9,333 nt of DNA from Fusobacteriota bacterium (GCA_003973585.1 QNYN01000196.1:1-9333), one strand, 5' to 3'; positions 1 to 6,367 are shown, counted from the stretch's first letter. Made by a program: numbers and translations. Notes: generated by a model not told the origin, from the letters alone.

Positions 1-2
1 TG

Positions 3-725
3 GCAGTAGTTATATTAGGATTAATGATGTTAGCATGTGGAAAAAAAGAGGGGGAAGTAGAAGAAGTTATAGTTGGAACTGCTCCTAATTTTGTTCCATT
101 TGAATATATGGATGGAGACAAAATAATTGGTTTTGATGTTGAATTATTAGATGAAATTTCAAAGGAAACAGGTGTCAAATTTAAAATGGTAGGAATGGAT
201 TTTAGTGGATTATTACCAGCATTACAAACTAAAAAAATAGACATGATAGTGTCAGGAATGTCTGTAACAGAGGATAGAAAGAAAAATGTTAATTTTAGTA
301 ATCCTTATTTTACAATTAGTCAAGTAATAATGTTAGGGGAAAACTCTAAAGATATTACAAAAGAAGAAGATATTAATGGTAAAAAAATAGGGGTTGTAAT
401 GGGAACAACTAGTGATACTCTAGCAGATAAATTTTCTAAAGATTTAACTGGAGTAGAAGTAATAAAATATAATAAATTATATGAAGCAGCACTAGCATTA
501 CAAGGTCAAAAAATAGATATGATAATTTTAGATAATCAACAAGCTAAAAAAACTATTGAGAATAATAAAGGATTAAAATTAGCAAGTTATGTATTACAAT
601 CTGAAGATTATGCTATAGCTATGGGAAAAGATAAAACTGAATTATTAAAGAAAATAAATACTGCTTTAGAAAAAATACTAAAAAGTGAAAAATATGATGA
701 ATTAATGAAAAAATATATAGATTAA
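3..725 (+). CDS. Polar amino-acid ABC transporter substrate-binding lipoprotein, 5'-truncated
   Basis: This is a family 3 solute-binding protein (SBP_bac_3), which captures a polar amino acid outside the membrane and delivers it to an ABC permease. The reading frame is open to the left edge, so the start lies outside the window. The first visible residues, AVVILGLMMLAC, are the end of a lipoprotein signal; the Cys codon at 36-38 is the likely lipidation site, although M-L-A-C is an imperfect lipobox. The ATG at 24 lies inside this hydrophobic segment and is not a plausible start. Family marks are GFDVELLDEI in the first lobe, SGMSVTEDR, whose Arg normally binds the ligand alpha-carboxylate, and the late ILDNQQA, whose Asp normally binds the alpha-amino group. 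The argF start follows 23 bases after the stop with no hairpin between, so co-transcription is likely. That makes arginine, ornithine or citrulline plausible ligands, but this is inferred from context only. No permease or ATPase gene is visible; they may lie upstream. Confidence 0.9.
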   Translation, partial: AVVILGLMMLACGKKEGEVEEVIVGTAPNFVPFEYMDGDKIIGFDVELLDEISKETGVKFKMVGMDFSGLLPALQTKKIDMIVSGMSVTEDRKKNVNFSNPYFTISQVIMLGENSKDITKEEDINGKKIGVVMGTTSDTLADKFSKDLTGVEVIKYNKLYEAALALQGQKIDMIILDNQQAKKTIENNKGLKLASYVLQSEDYAIAMGKDKTELLKKINTALEKILKSEKYDELMKKYID

Positions 726-748
726 TTATGGTAATATAGGGGTGGCAG

Positions 749-1729
749 ATGAAGGGAAAAAGTTTTTTAAAACTTTTAGATTTTTCGACTCAAGAAATAA
801 ATTTTTTAATTCAGTCGGCTAAAGATCTTAAGTTAGCTAAAAAAAATAATAGTGAAAAACAAAATTTAAAAGGGAAAAATTTAGCTCTTATTTTTGAAAA
901 AGATTCTACTAGAACAAGATGTGCTTTTGAAATAGGGGCTATGGATCAAGGGGCAAATACTGTATATCTAGGCGCAGTAGGTTCTCAAATAGGAAAAAAA
1001 GAAAGTATGGCAGATACAGCAAGAGTTTTAGGAAGGATGTTCGATGGCATAGAGTACAGAGGAAGTTCTCAAGAAAAAGTAGAAGAACTAGCAAAATATT
1101 CTGGAATTCCTGTATGGAATGGACTTACAGATGAATTTCATCCTACTCAAATTTTAGCTGATTTTATGACTATAGAAGAGAAAAAAGGGAAACTTTCAGA
1201 TCAAAAATTAGTCTATGTAGGGGATGGAAGAAGTAATATGGGAAATTCTTTATTAATTGGTTCAGCTAAAATGGGAATGAATTTCACTCTATTATCACCA
1301 TCAGAATTATTCCCTGAAAAAACATTGATAGCTAAAGCAAAAGAAATAGCTGTAGAGACAGGAGCTATTATTAATTTTGAGATATTCCCTGAAAAAGCTC
1401 TTGAAGGTGCAGATGTAGTATATACAGATGTATGGTTATCCATGGGAGAAGATTTTGATATATGGAAAAAGAGAATAAAATTACTTAAGGATTACCAAGT
1501 TAATAAAAAACTTATGGGATATGCTAATGAAGATGCTATTTTTATGCATTGTTTACCAGCATTTCATAATTTAGAGACTGAGATAGGAAAAAAAATATAT
1601 GATGAATTTGGTCTAGAAGAATTAGAAGTTAGTGATGAAGTTTTTGAAAGTAAGCAATCAGTTGTTTTTGATCAGGCTGAGAATAGATTACATGCAATAA
1701 AATCAATTTTAGTTAATACATTAGTTTAA
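749..1729 (+). CDS. argF: Ornithine carbamoyltransferase
   Basis: This cytoplasmic enzyme makes citrulline from ornithine and carbamoyl phosphate. At 326 residues it has the usual length. The carbamoyl-phosphate loop STRTR is at residues 53-57, HPTQ at 131-134, the ornithine-binding DVWLSMG at 227-233, the catalytic HCLP at 267-270 and ENRLHAIK near the C-terminus. The ATG at 749 follows AGGGGTGG (738-745) at a short spacing, and the N-terminus KSFLKLLDFS is the normal family start. The sequence resembles both anabolic ArgF and catabolic ArcB, which are close relatives. The argG gene 24 bases downstream, and the lack of an arginine deiminase or carbamate kinase gene in the window, favour the biosynthetic role. 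Its promoter should lie upstream of the binding-protein gene, outside the window. Confidence 0.96.
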   Translation: MKGKSFLKLLDFSTQEINFLIQSAKDLKLAKKNNSEKQNLKGKNLALIFEKDSTRTRCAFEIGAMDQGANTVYLGAVGSQIGKKESMADTARVLGRMFDGIEYRGSSQEKVEELAKYSGIPVWNGLTDEFHPTQILADFMTIEEKKGKLSDQKLVYVGDGRSNMGNSLLIGSAKMGMNFTLLSPSELFPEKTLIAKAKEIAVETGAIINFEIFPEKALEGADVVYTDVWLSMGEDFDIWKKRIKLLKDYQVNKKLMGYANEDAIFMHCLPAFHNLETEIGKKIYDEFGLEELEVSDEVFESKQSVVFDQAENRLHAIKSILVNTLV

Positions 1730-1740
1730 AAAATTAATTT

Positions 1741-1748
1741 GGGGAGGG
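1741..1748 (+). promoter_or_regulatory. Ribosome binding site that fixes the argG start
   Basis: GGGGAGGG lies five bases before the ATG at 1754. An in-frame TTG at 1739 would start upstream of and include this site, so it has no room for its own ribosome binding site. This supports the 400-residue protein beginning [15 protein letters not shown]. Confidence 0.85.
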
Positions 1749-1753
1749 AAAAA

Positions 1754-2956
1754 ATGAAAAAATCTAAAGTTGTATTAGCCTATTCAGGTGGGTTAGATAC
1801 TTCTATTATTGTTCCATGGTTAAAGGAAAATTATGATGTAGAAGTTATAGCAGTTTGTGTAAATGTTGGACAAGAAGATAATATGGAAGAGGTAAAAGTT
1901 AAAGCTATTGAATCTGGGGCTTCTAAAATATATGTTGAAAATGTAGCTGAAGAATTTGTAAAAGATTATGCTTTTAAGGGATTAAAGGCAGGAGCCATAT
2001 ATGAAGATCGTTATTTATTAGGAACAGCATTTGCGAGACCATTAATTGCAAAAATATTAGTAGAAGTAGCTCATAAAGAAGGGGCAGAGTATATTTGTCA
2101 TGGTTGTACAGGTAAAGGAAATGATCAAGTTAGATTTGAAATAGGAATAGCTTCTTTCGATCCAACGATAAAAATAATTGCTCCTTGGAGAGAATGGAAT
2201 ATAAAATCTAGGGAAGATGCAATAGACTATGCTGAATCTAAAGGGATAAAATTAAATGTAACTAAAGAGAAAATTTATTCTAGAGATCAAAATCTTTGGC
2301 ATATAAGTCATGAAGGTGGAGATATAGAATTTTTAGAAAATGAACATAAAAATGATTTATATTTGATGGTAAAATCTTTGGAAGAAGCTAAAGATGAAGC
2401 AGAATATATTGAGATAGAATTTGAATCAGGGACTCCCATAAGTGTAAATGGTGAAAAAATGTCACCAGCTAATTTATTAATAAAATTAAATGAAATAGCA
2501 GGAGAACATGGGATAGGAGTAGTAGATATTGTAGAAAATAGATTGGTAGGAATGAAGTCTAGAGGAATCTATGAAACACCAGGTGGAACAGTTTTATATG
2601 CAGCTTTAAAAGAATTAGAAAGTATTTGTTTAGATAAAGAAACACAAGCTTTTAAAAAGAATCTAGGACAAAAATACGGAGAATTAGTTTATAATGGTTT
2701 GTGGTTTACCCCATTAAAAGAAGGAATGGATGCTTTTGTTAATGAAGTTTCAAAAGTAGTAACAGGAACAATAAAATTAAAGTTATATAAGGGAAATATA
2801 AAAGTAGCTTCAAGAATATCTCCTAATGCACTATATGATGATAAAATTTCATCATTTGGAGCCAGTGATTTATATGATCATCATGATGCAGAAGGATTTA
2901 TAAAATTATTTTCCCTTCCAAGTAAAATTAGAGCTATAAAAAACATAAAAAAATAG
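1754..2956 (+). CDS. argG: Argininosuccinate synthase
   Basis: This cytoplasmic enzyme condenses citrulline and aspartate, using ATP, to give argininosuccinate. The protein has 400 residues from the ATG at 1754, the normal length for the common bacterial class. The ATP pyrophosphatase loop AYSGGLDTS is at residues 9-17, [10 protein letters not shown] at 87-96, [14 protein letters not shown] at 116-129 and the substrate-binding [11 protein letters not shown] at 180-190. A longer reading from TTG at 1739 would add only GREK-type residues encoded by the ribosome binding site and is rejected. It lies 24 bases after argF, in the same likely operon. The next pathway gene, argH, does not follow: a terminator overlaps the argG stop codon, so argininosuccinate lyase must be encoded elsewhere if the pathway is complete. 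Confidence 0.97.
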   Translation: MKKSKVVLAYSGGLDTSIIVPWLKENYDVEVIAVCVNVGQEDNMEEVKVKAIESGASKIYVENVAEEFVKDYAFKGLKAGAIYEDRYLLGTAFARPLIAKILVEVAHKEGAEYICHGCTGKGNDQVRFEIGIASFDPTIKIIAPWREWNIKSREDAIDYAESKGIKLNVTKEKIYSRDQNLWHISHEGGDIEFLENEHKNDLYLMVKSLEEAKDEAEYIEIEFESGTPISVNGEKMSPANLLIKLNEIAGEHGIGVVDIVENRLVGMKSRGIYETPGGTVLYAALKELESICLDKETQAFKKNLGQKYGELVYNGLWFTPLKEGMDAFVNEVSKVVTGTIKLKLYKGNIKVASRISPNALYDDKISSFGASDLYDHHDAEGFIKLFSLPSKIRAIKNIKK

Positions 2957-2974
2957 TCCGAAAGGGCTATTTTT
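2949..2974. terminator. Bidirectional intrinsic terminator between argG and groES
   Basis: The arms AAATAGTCC (2951-2959) and GGGCTATTT (2964-2972) form a nine-pair stem with one G-T pair around a GAAA tetraloop. Two further A-T pairs extend it. On the plus strand TTTTTATTT follows. On the minus strand the same stem is followed by a long T-rich run (complement of 2941-2953), so it can also stop transcription from the converging groES gene. The argG stop codon TAG (2954-2956) sits inside the 5' arm. Confidence 0.85.
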
Positions 2975-3011
2975 ATTTGCTTATAATAGTCAAAATTAAT
3001 TTTATAAGTTC

Positions 3012-3275
3012 TTATTTTATAAGGGCTAAAATATCGTTAGCTTCTACAATTAGATAACTTTTCTCTGAAGTAGAAACTTTAACGCCAGAATTAGGATTAA
3101 AAATTATAGTGTCTCCTACACTTAGTTTTTCTGTTATATTTCCAATTGCAATAATTTTGGCTTTATTAGATATATCTGTATTTGCAGAAATAGGTAAAAT
3201 TATGCCACTAGTCGTTCTTTCTTCGACTCTTAAAGGTTCAATTAATACTCTATTTCCAATAGGTGTAATATTCAT
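3012..3275 (-). CDS. groES: GroES/Cpn10-family co-chaperonin, short form, no adjacent groEL
   Basis: The 87-residue product starts MNITPIGNRVLIEPL, the typical beta-barrel opening of GroES, and ends with the typical SYLIVEANDILALIK strand. A mobile loop is present at about residues 17-33 (EERTTSGIILP), including the hydrophobic IIL tripeptide (25-27) that docks on GroEL. GroES proteins usually have about 95-97 residues. Compared with the E. coli protein as I recall it, nearly all the missing length is in one place: only six residues (ITEKLS) separate GN (45-46) from VGD (53-55), where E. coli has about fifteen. That segment normally forms the roof hairpin. The start is supported by AAGGAG (complement of 3284-3289). 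No groEL lies on either side and no CIRCE operator is visible. It may be a lineage-typical short GroES or a second, specialised copy; the sequence cannot decide. Confidence 0.88.
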   Translation of the reverse strand: MNITPIGNRVLIEPLRVEERTTSGIILPISANTDISNKAKIIAIGNITEKLSVGDTIIFNPNSGVKVSTSEKSYLIVEANDILALIK

Positions 3276-3304
3276 AAAATCATCTCCTTAATTAGTTATA
3301 AATT

Positions 3305-3313
3305 ATTATAACA
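3305..3313 (-). promoter_or_regulatory. Extended -10 promoter for the groES-like gene
   Basis: Read on the minus strand this is TGTTATAAT, a perfect TATAAT with a TG extension one base upstream. No convincing -35 hexamer lies at the usual distance, which fits an extended -10 promoter. Transcription would begin near 3298, leaving a short leader that holds the AAGGAG ribosome binding site. No TTAGCACTC inverted repeat (CIRCE) is seen. Confidence 0.6.
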
Positions 3314-3323
3314 TTAATATGAA

Positions 3324-3352
3324 AAAATTAATTTAAAATTAATAAAATTAAA
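3324..3352. repeat. Three AAAATTAAW repeats in the divergent promoter region
   Basis: AAAATTAAT begins at 3324 and 3335, and AAAATTAAA at 3344, giving offsets of 11 and 9 bases, close to one helical turn. A run of eight T follows (3353-3360) and leads into the -35 of the oppA promoter. The position matches an UP element (A/T-rich contact for the RNA polymerase alpha subunit) or a bent-DNA segment. It may also be only the base bias of an AT-rich intergenic region. Confidence 0.45.
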
Positions 3353-3358
3353 TTTTTT

Positions 3359-3387
3359 TTGTATTTAATTCATACATATAGTATTAT
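3359..3387 (+). promoter_or_regulatory. Promoter of the oppA-like gene
   Basis: TTGTAT (3359-3364) and TATTAT (3382-3387) are separated by 17 bases, the ideal spacing for the main sigma factor. The start of transcription would be near 3394, giving a leader of about 25 bases before the AAGGAGG ribosome binding site (3405-3411) and the ATG at 3419. Confidence 0.65.
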
Positions 3388-3418
3388 ATAGTTAATAAAA
3401 AAACAAGGAGGCTACAAA

Positions 3419-5074
3419 ATGAAAAAAATAATGTATCTTGTAAGTGTATTACTTATTCTATTATTAACTGCATGTGGTGGTAATAGTGATGAGAAAAAAG
3501 TTAAAGAAGTTGAACAAGTATTGAGGTTCAATTTAGATTCAGATCCACCGTCAATAGATCCACAATTGACTACAGACTCATCAGGAGGAATGATTGTTAA
3601 TAATACTTTTGAAGGGTTAATGAGAAACGATGCAAATGGTGTACCACAACCTGCCATGGCAGAATCTGTAGATGTATCAAAAGATCAAACAGTTTATACA
3701 TTCCATTTAAGAGATAATATCAAATGGTCTGATGGAAAGCCTGTAACAGCTGGAGATTTTAAATATGCTTGGATGAGAGGACTTGATCCTAAAGTAGCTT
3801 CAGAATATGCATACCAACTTTTTTATATAAAAGGTGGAAGAGCTTATTTTAAAGGTGAAGGAAAAGCAGAAGATGTAGGATTAGAAGTATTAGATGATAA
3901 AACATTAAAAGTTACTTTAGAAGCTCCTACACCATATTTTTTAAATTTAGTAACATTTTTTACTTATATGCCAGTAAGAAAAGATGTGGTAGAAAAGAAA
4001 CCTGAAGGATGGGCAAAAGATCCAAAAATAACAGTATCAAATGGTCCATTTGTAGTTTCTGAATATGTAATGAATGATAAAATTATTTTAACACCAAATA
4101 AATATTATTGGAGAGCAGATGAAGTAAAATTAAAGAAATTAGTTCTTACAATGATTATTGAAGGTAGTACTGTATTAACAGCATATGACAATGATGAATT
4201 AGATGTAGTTTCAGGACAAATTCCTACTCAAGAAATTCAAAGAAGACAAGTAGAAGATCCTACATTCATATCAATGCCTTATTTAGGAACTTATTATTAT
4301 TTATTTAATGTAGATAGAGAACCTACAAATGATATTAATATGAGAAAAGCATTATCACTTGCAATAGATAGAGAAAATATAGTGAATGATATAGTTAAAG
4401 GTGGACAAGAACCAGCAACTGGATTTGTACCAACTGGATTAGTAGATTCAAAAGGAAATGATTTCAAAATAACAGCTGGAGATTATGGAATGTCTACTAA
4501 AGCAAATGTAGAATTAGCACAAGAATATTTAAAGAAATATATGGATGCAAATGGTTATAAAGATCCTAGTGAAATTCCAGAGATTGAATTAATGTATAAT
4601 ACAAGTGAATCACATAAAGCAGTAGCAGAAGCTATTCAACAAATGTGGAAAAAGAACTTAGGATTAAAAATCAGATTAGCAAATCAAGAATGGGCTGTAT
4701 TTAAGTCAACTAGAAGTCAAGGGAATTTCCAAATAATGAGATCTGTTTGGTTAGGAGACTATAATGACCCTATGACATTCTTAGATATGTGGACATCTTA
4801 TTCTGGAAATAATAATGCCCAGTGGAGAGCAACAAAAGATGGTAAATTCCCAGAAAATGCAGAATTCACTAAATTAATCGAAGAATCAAAATTAGTAAGT
4901 GGTGAAGAAAGAGATGAGAAATTATATGCTGCTGAAAAGATATTGATGGATAACACAATAATAGCACCAATTTATTACTATACTGGAATAGTTCTTATGA
5001 AAGATAGAGTAAAAGGTTGGGAAAGAGATATTTTAGGAACTTGGTATTTTGGAAATGCTGAAATAGTAGAGTAA
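3419..5074 (+). CDS. oppA: Oligopeptide ABC transporter substrate-binding lipoprotein (OppA type)
   Basis: This family 5 solute-binding protein (SBP_bac_5) binds peptides outside the membrane for an Opp/Dpp-type importer. At 551 residues it has the usual OppA size. The N-terminus is a classic lipoprotein signal: MKKIMYLVSV, a hydrophobic core, then the lipobox L-T-A-C with Cys at residue 19. Family marks are YTFHLRDNIKWSDGKPVTAGDF (about 93-114), SNGPF (207-211) and NMRKALSLAIDRENIV (307-322), where the second domain begins to close over the ligand. AAGGAGG at 3405-3411 fixes the start. No permease or ATPase genes accompany it, so it is an orphan binding protein with its own promoter. No terminator lies immediately after its stop; the aromatic operon promoter begins eight bases later. 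Peptides are the most likely ligand, but nickel or other small ligands occur in the same family. Confidence 0.92.
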   Translation: MKKIMYLVSVLLILLLTACGGNSDEKKVKEVEQVLRFNLDSDPPSIDPQLTTDSSGGMIVNNTFEGLMRNDANGVPQPAMAESVDVSKDQTVYTFHLRDNIKWSDGKPVTAGDFKYAWMRGLDPKVASEYAYQLFYIKGGRAYFKGEGKAEDVGLEVLDDKTLKVTLEAPTPYFLNLVTFFTYMPVRKDVVEKKPEGWAKDPKITVSNGPFVVSEYVMNDKIILTPNKYYWRADEVKLKKLVLTMIIEGSTVLTAYDNDELDVVSGQIPTQEIQRRQVEDPTFISMPYLGTYYYLFNVDREPTNDINMRKALSLAIDRENIVNDIVKGGQEPATGFVPTGLVDSKGNDFKITAGDYGMSTKANVELAQEYLKKYMDANGYKDPSEIPEIELMYNTSESHKAVAEAIQQMWKKNLGLKIRLANQEWAVFKSTRSQGNFQIMRSVWLGDYNDPMTFLDMWTSYSGNNNAQWRATKDGKFPENAEFTKLIEESKLVSGEERDEKLYAAEKILMDNTIIAPIYYYTGIVLMKDRVKGWERDILGTWYFGNAEIVE

Positions 5075-5082
5075 AAATTAAA

Positions 5083-5112
5083 TTGACAAAAGTATCGATA
5101 ATATAGTATTAT
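5083..5112 (+). promoter_or_regulatory. Promoter of the aromatic amino-acid operon
   Basis: A perfect TTGACA (5083-5088) is followed after 18 bases by TATTAT (5107-5112). Transcription would start near 5119, giving a leader of about 235 bases before aroF. The -35 begins only eight bases after the oppA stop codon. The 13 bases ATATAGTATTATA around the -10 (5101-5113) also occur at the oppA promoter (3376-3388). Confidence 0.75.
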
Positions 5113-5141
5113 AAGTTATATTAATTTTAGGAGGTAAACCC

Positions 5142-5201
5142 ATGGTAATGAAAGGTTTTAGATATTATTGTTATGAATTGATAAGCAACCAAATTTCATA
5201 A
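5142..5201 (+). CDS. Leader peptide of the aromatic operon attenuator (19 residues)
   Basis: A strong ribosome binding site, TAGGAGGT (AGGAGG at 5129-5134), stands seven bases before the ATG at 5142. The frame reads MVMKGFRYYCYELISNQIS and stops with TAA at 5199-5201. One Phe and three Tyr fall within codons 6-11 (Tyr codons at 5163-5168 and 5172-5174), directly ahead of two terminators and the DAHP synthase gene. This is the layout of a ribosome-sensed attenuator, in which slow decoding of Tyr (perhaps Phe) codons signals shortage of that charged tRNA. The peptide itself probably has no other function. I do not recognise it as a named family. The single Cys between Tyr codons leaves open that Cys or the nascent chain also contributes. 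Confidence 0.75.
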   Translation: MVMKGFRYYCYELISNQIS

Positions 5202-5202
5202 C
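5170..5202 (+). promoter_or_regulatory. Hairpin inside the leader peptide coding region
   Basis: GTTATGAA (5170-5177) and TTCATAAC (5195-5202) are exact complements, forming an eight-pair stem with a 17-base loop. The 5' arm covers codons 10-12, just at the last Tyr codon, and the 3' arm contains the stop codon. By analogy with known attenuators it could act as a pause hairpin that a translating ribosome melts. Confidence 0.5.
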
Positions 5203-5203
5203 C

Positions 5204-5217
5204 AACAGGTTTATTAA
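5204..5217 (+). promoter_or_regulatory. Candidate antiterminator segment
   Basis: AACAGGTTTATTAA starts three bases after the leader stop codon. AACAGGTT (5204-5211) is an exact complement of AACCTGTT (5295-5302) in the 5' arm of the second terminator. AGGTTTA (5207-5213) can pair, with one G-U, with TAGACCT (5250-5256) in the 5' arm of the first terminator, and TTAA (5214-5217) can add pairs with 5243-5246. A ribosome at the stop codon would cover the segment; a ribosome stalled at the Tyr codons would leave it free. The pairings are read from the sequence; the regulatory role is inferred. Confidence 0.55.
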
Positions 5218-5250
5218 CTAAGATATTTTTAAAATAAGAATTTTAATTTT

Positions 5251-5279
5251 AGACCTATATTTAAAATATAGGTCTTTTT
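5251..5279 (+). terminator. First intrinsic terminator of the aro leader
   Basis: AGACCTATAT (5251-5260) and ATATAGGTCT (5266-5275) form a perfect ten-pair stem around TTAAA, followed by a T run (5275-5279). It lies between the leader peptide and aroF, so it is placed to act as an attenuator. It can also stop read-through from oppA. Confidence 0.88.
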
Positions 5280-5293
5280 GTTAAAAAAATTAT

Positions 5294-5325
5294 GAACCTG
5301 TTCTAAATAGAACAGGTTCTTTTTT
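5294..5325 (+). terminator. Second intrinsic terminator of the aro leader
   Basis: GAACCTGTTCT (5294-5304) and AGAACAGGTTC (5309-5319) form a perfect eleven-pair stem with an AAAT loop, followed by six T (5320-5325). It is the stronger of the two tandem hairpins and ends 28 bases before the aroF start. Its 5' arm matches the candidate antiterminator segment at 5204-5211. Confidence 0.9.
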
Positions 5326-5353
5326 ATAAAAAAAATAAAAGGAGAAAAAAATT

Positions 5354-6367
5354 ATGATTATTAAAATGGCGAAAGATGCAACAAAAGAGCAAGTAGAAAA
5401 CATGATAAAAGTTTTTGAAAAAATAGGGATGGAAGTAATTGATGCAACTGGCAAAGAATATGGCGTTTTTGGAATTATAGGTGATACTTCAAAATTAAGT
5501 ATTAGAGATGTAGAAGCTATAGAAGGAGTAGAAACAGTAACGAGAATTCAAGAACCATTCAAAAAAGCAAATAGAAAGATGCAAGAAGAATGTTCTATTA
5601 TAGATGTAGCAGGAGTAAAAATTGGTGGAAATAATTTCACAATAATGTCAGGACCATGTTCAGTAGAATCAAGAGATCAAATATTAGAAGTAGCTAACTC
5701 TGTAAATAAGTCAGGAGCACAAATATTAAGAGGGGGAGCATATAAGCCAAGAACATCTCCATATGCATTTCAAGGGATGGAATTAGAAGGATTAGAATTA
5801 TTAAAAGAAGCAAGAAAACAAACAGGAATGCCAATAGTAACTGAGATAATGTCAGTAGATTTAGTAGAGAAATTTGATAAAGAAGTTGATTTAATTCAAG
5901 TAGGAGCAAGAAATATGCAAAATTTCGACCTTCTAAAAGCATTAGGGAAAATTAAGACACCTATTTTATTAAAGAGAGGATTATCAGCAACAATAGAAGA
6001 ATGGTTAATGTCAGCAGAATATATTATGGCAGGTGGAAATGAAAATGTAATCTTATGTGAAAGAGGAATAAGAACTTATGAAAAATTCACAAGAAATACA
6101 TTAGATTTAAGTGCAGTATTAGCAGTAAAAAAATTAAGTCATTTACCAGTAATAGTGGATCCAAGTCATGCAACAGGAAAAAGATGGATGGTAAAAAAAC
6201 TAGCAATGGCAGCAGCAGCAGTAGGAGCAGATGGATTAATGATAGAAGTTCATAATGATCCTGAAAATGCATTATGTGATGGAGCTCAATCATTAAGACC
6301 AGAGCAATTTGAAGAATTAGTAGTAGATGTAAAGAAAATATTAGAAATTGTTGACAAAAAAATGTAG
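5354..6367 (+). CDS. aroF: DAHP synthase, Thermotoga-type with N-terminal regulatory domain
   Basis: This enzyme (3-deoxy-D-arabino-heptulosonate 7-phosphate synthase) joins phosphoenolpyruvate and erythrose 4-phosphate in the first shikimate step. The 337 residues match the two-domain class I-beta enzyme of Thermotoga maritima. Residues 1 to about 70 form a ferredoxin/ACT-like domain (MIIKMAKDATKEQV, YGVFGIIGD), known in that family to mediate Tyr/Phe inhibition; the barrel follows. Visible catalytic marks are GPCSVES (100-106, metal Cys102), KPRTSPY (131-137), GARNMQN (184-190), LLKRG (205-209), ILCERGIRT (233-241), DPSHATG (269-275, His272), EVH (298-300, Glu298) and Asp309. The four metal ligands fall at the numbering I recall for the Thermotoga enzyme. 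AAAGGAG at 5338-5344 supports the start. It ends with tandem stops TAG-TAA and heads the operon behind the attenuator. Confidence 0.96.
   Translation: MIIKMAKDATKEQVENMIKVFEKIGMEVIDATGKEYGVFGIIGDTSKLSIRDVEAIEGVETVTRIQEPFKKANRKMQEECSIIDVAGVKIGGNNFTIMSGPCSVESRDQILEVANSVNKSGAQILRGGAYKPRTSPYAFQGMELEGLELLKEARKQTGMPIVTEIMSVDLVEKFDKEVDLIQVGARNMQNFDLLKALGKIKTPILLKRGLSATIEEWLMSAEYIMAGGNENVILCERGIRTYEKFTRNTLDLSAVLAVKKLSHLPVIVDPSHATGKRWMVKKLAMAAAAVGADGLMIEVHNDPENALCDGAQSLRPEQFEELVVDVKKILEIVDKKM

Noticed and set aside
1213..1443. Minus-strand ORF of 76 codons inside argF
   Set aside because: It is entirely antisense to a conserved enzyme, has no family resemblance and no ribosome binding site that I can see.
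3109..3291. Plus-strand ORF of 60 codons across the groES-like gene
   Set aside because: It is the complement of a clear GroES-family gene, and its hydrophobic look follows from reading that gene backwards.
3276..3418. CIRCE (HrcA) operator for the groES-like gene
   Set aside because: No TTAGCACTC-N9-GAGTGCTAA inverted repeat is present between the gene and oppA.
3412..3657. Minus-strand ORF overlapping the 5' end of oppA
   Set aside because: It covers the oppA signal peptide region in antisense and its start has no support.
5119..5353. T-box riboswitch ahead of aroF
   Set aside because: No AGGGTGGNACCGCG-like T-box sequence and no stem I pattern are visible; a translated leader peptide with its own ribosome binding site explains the region better.
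5694..6293. Two Leu-rich minus-strand ORFs (5694-5942 and 6087-6293) that look like membrane proteins
   Set aside because: They are shadows of the aroF barrel; the Leu/Ile richness comes from the complement of AT-rich codons.
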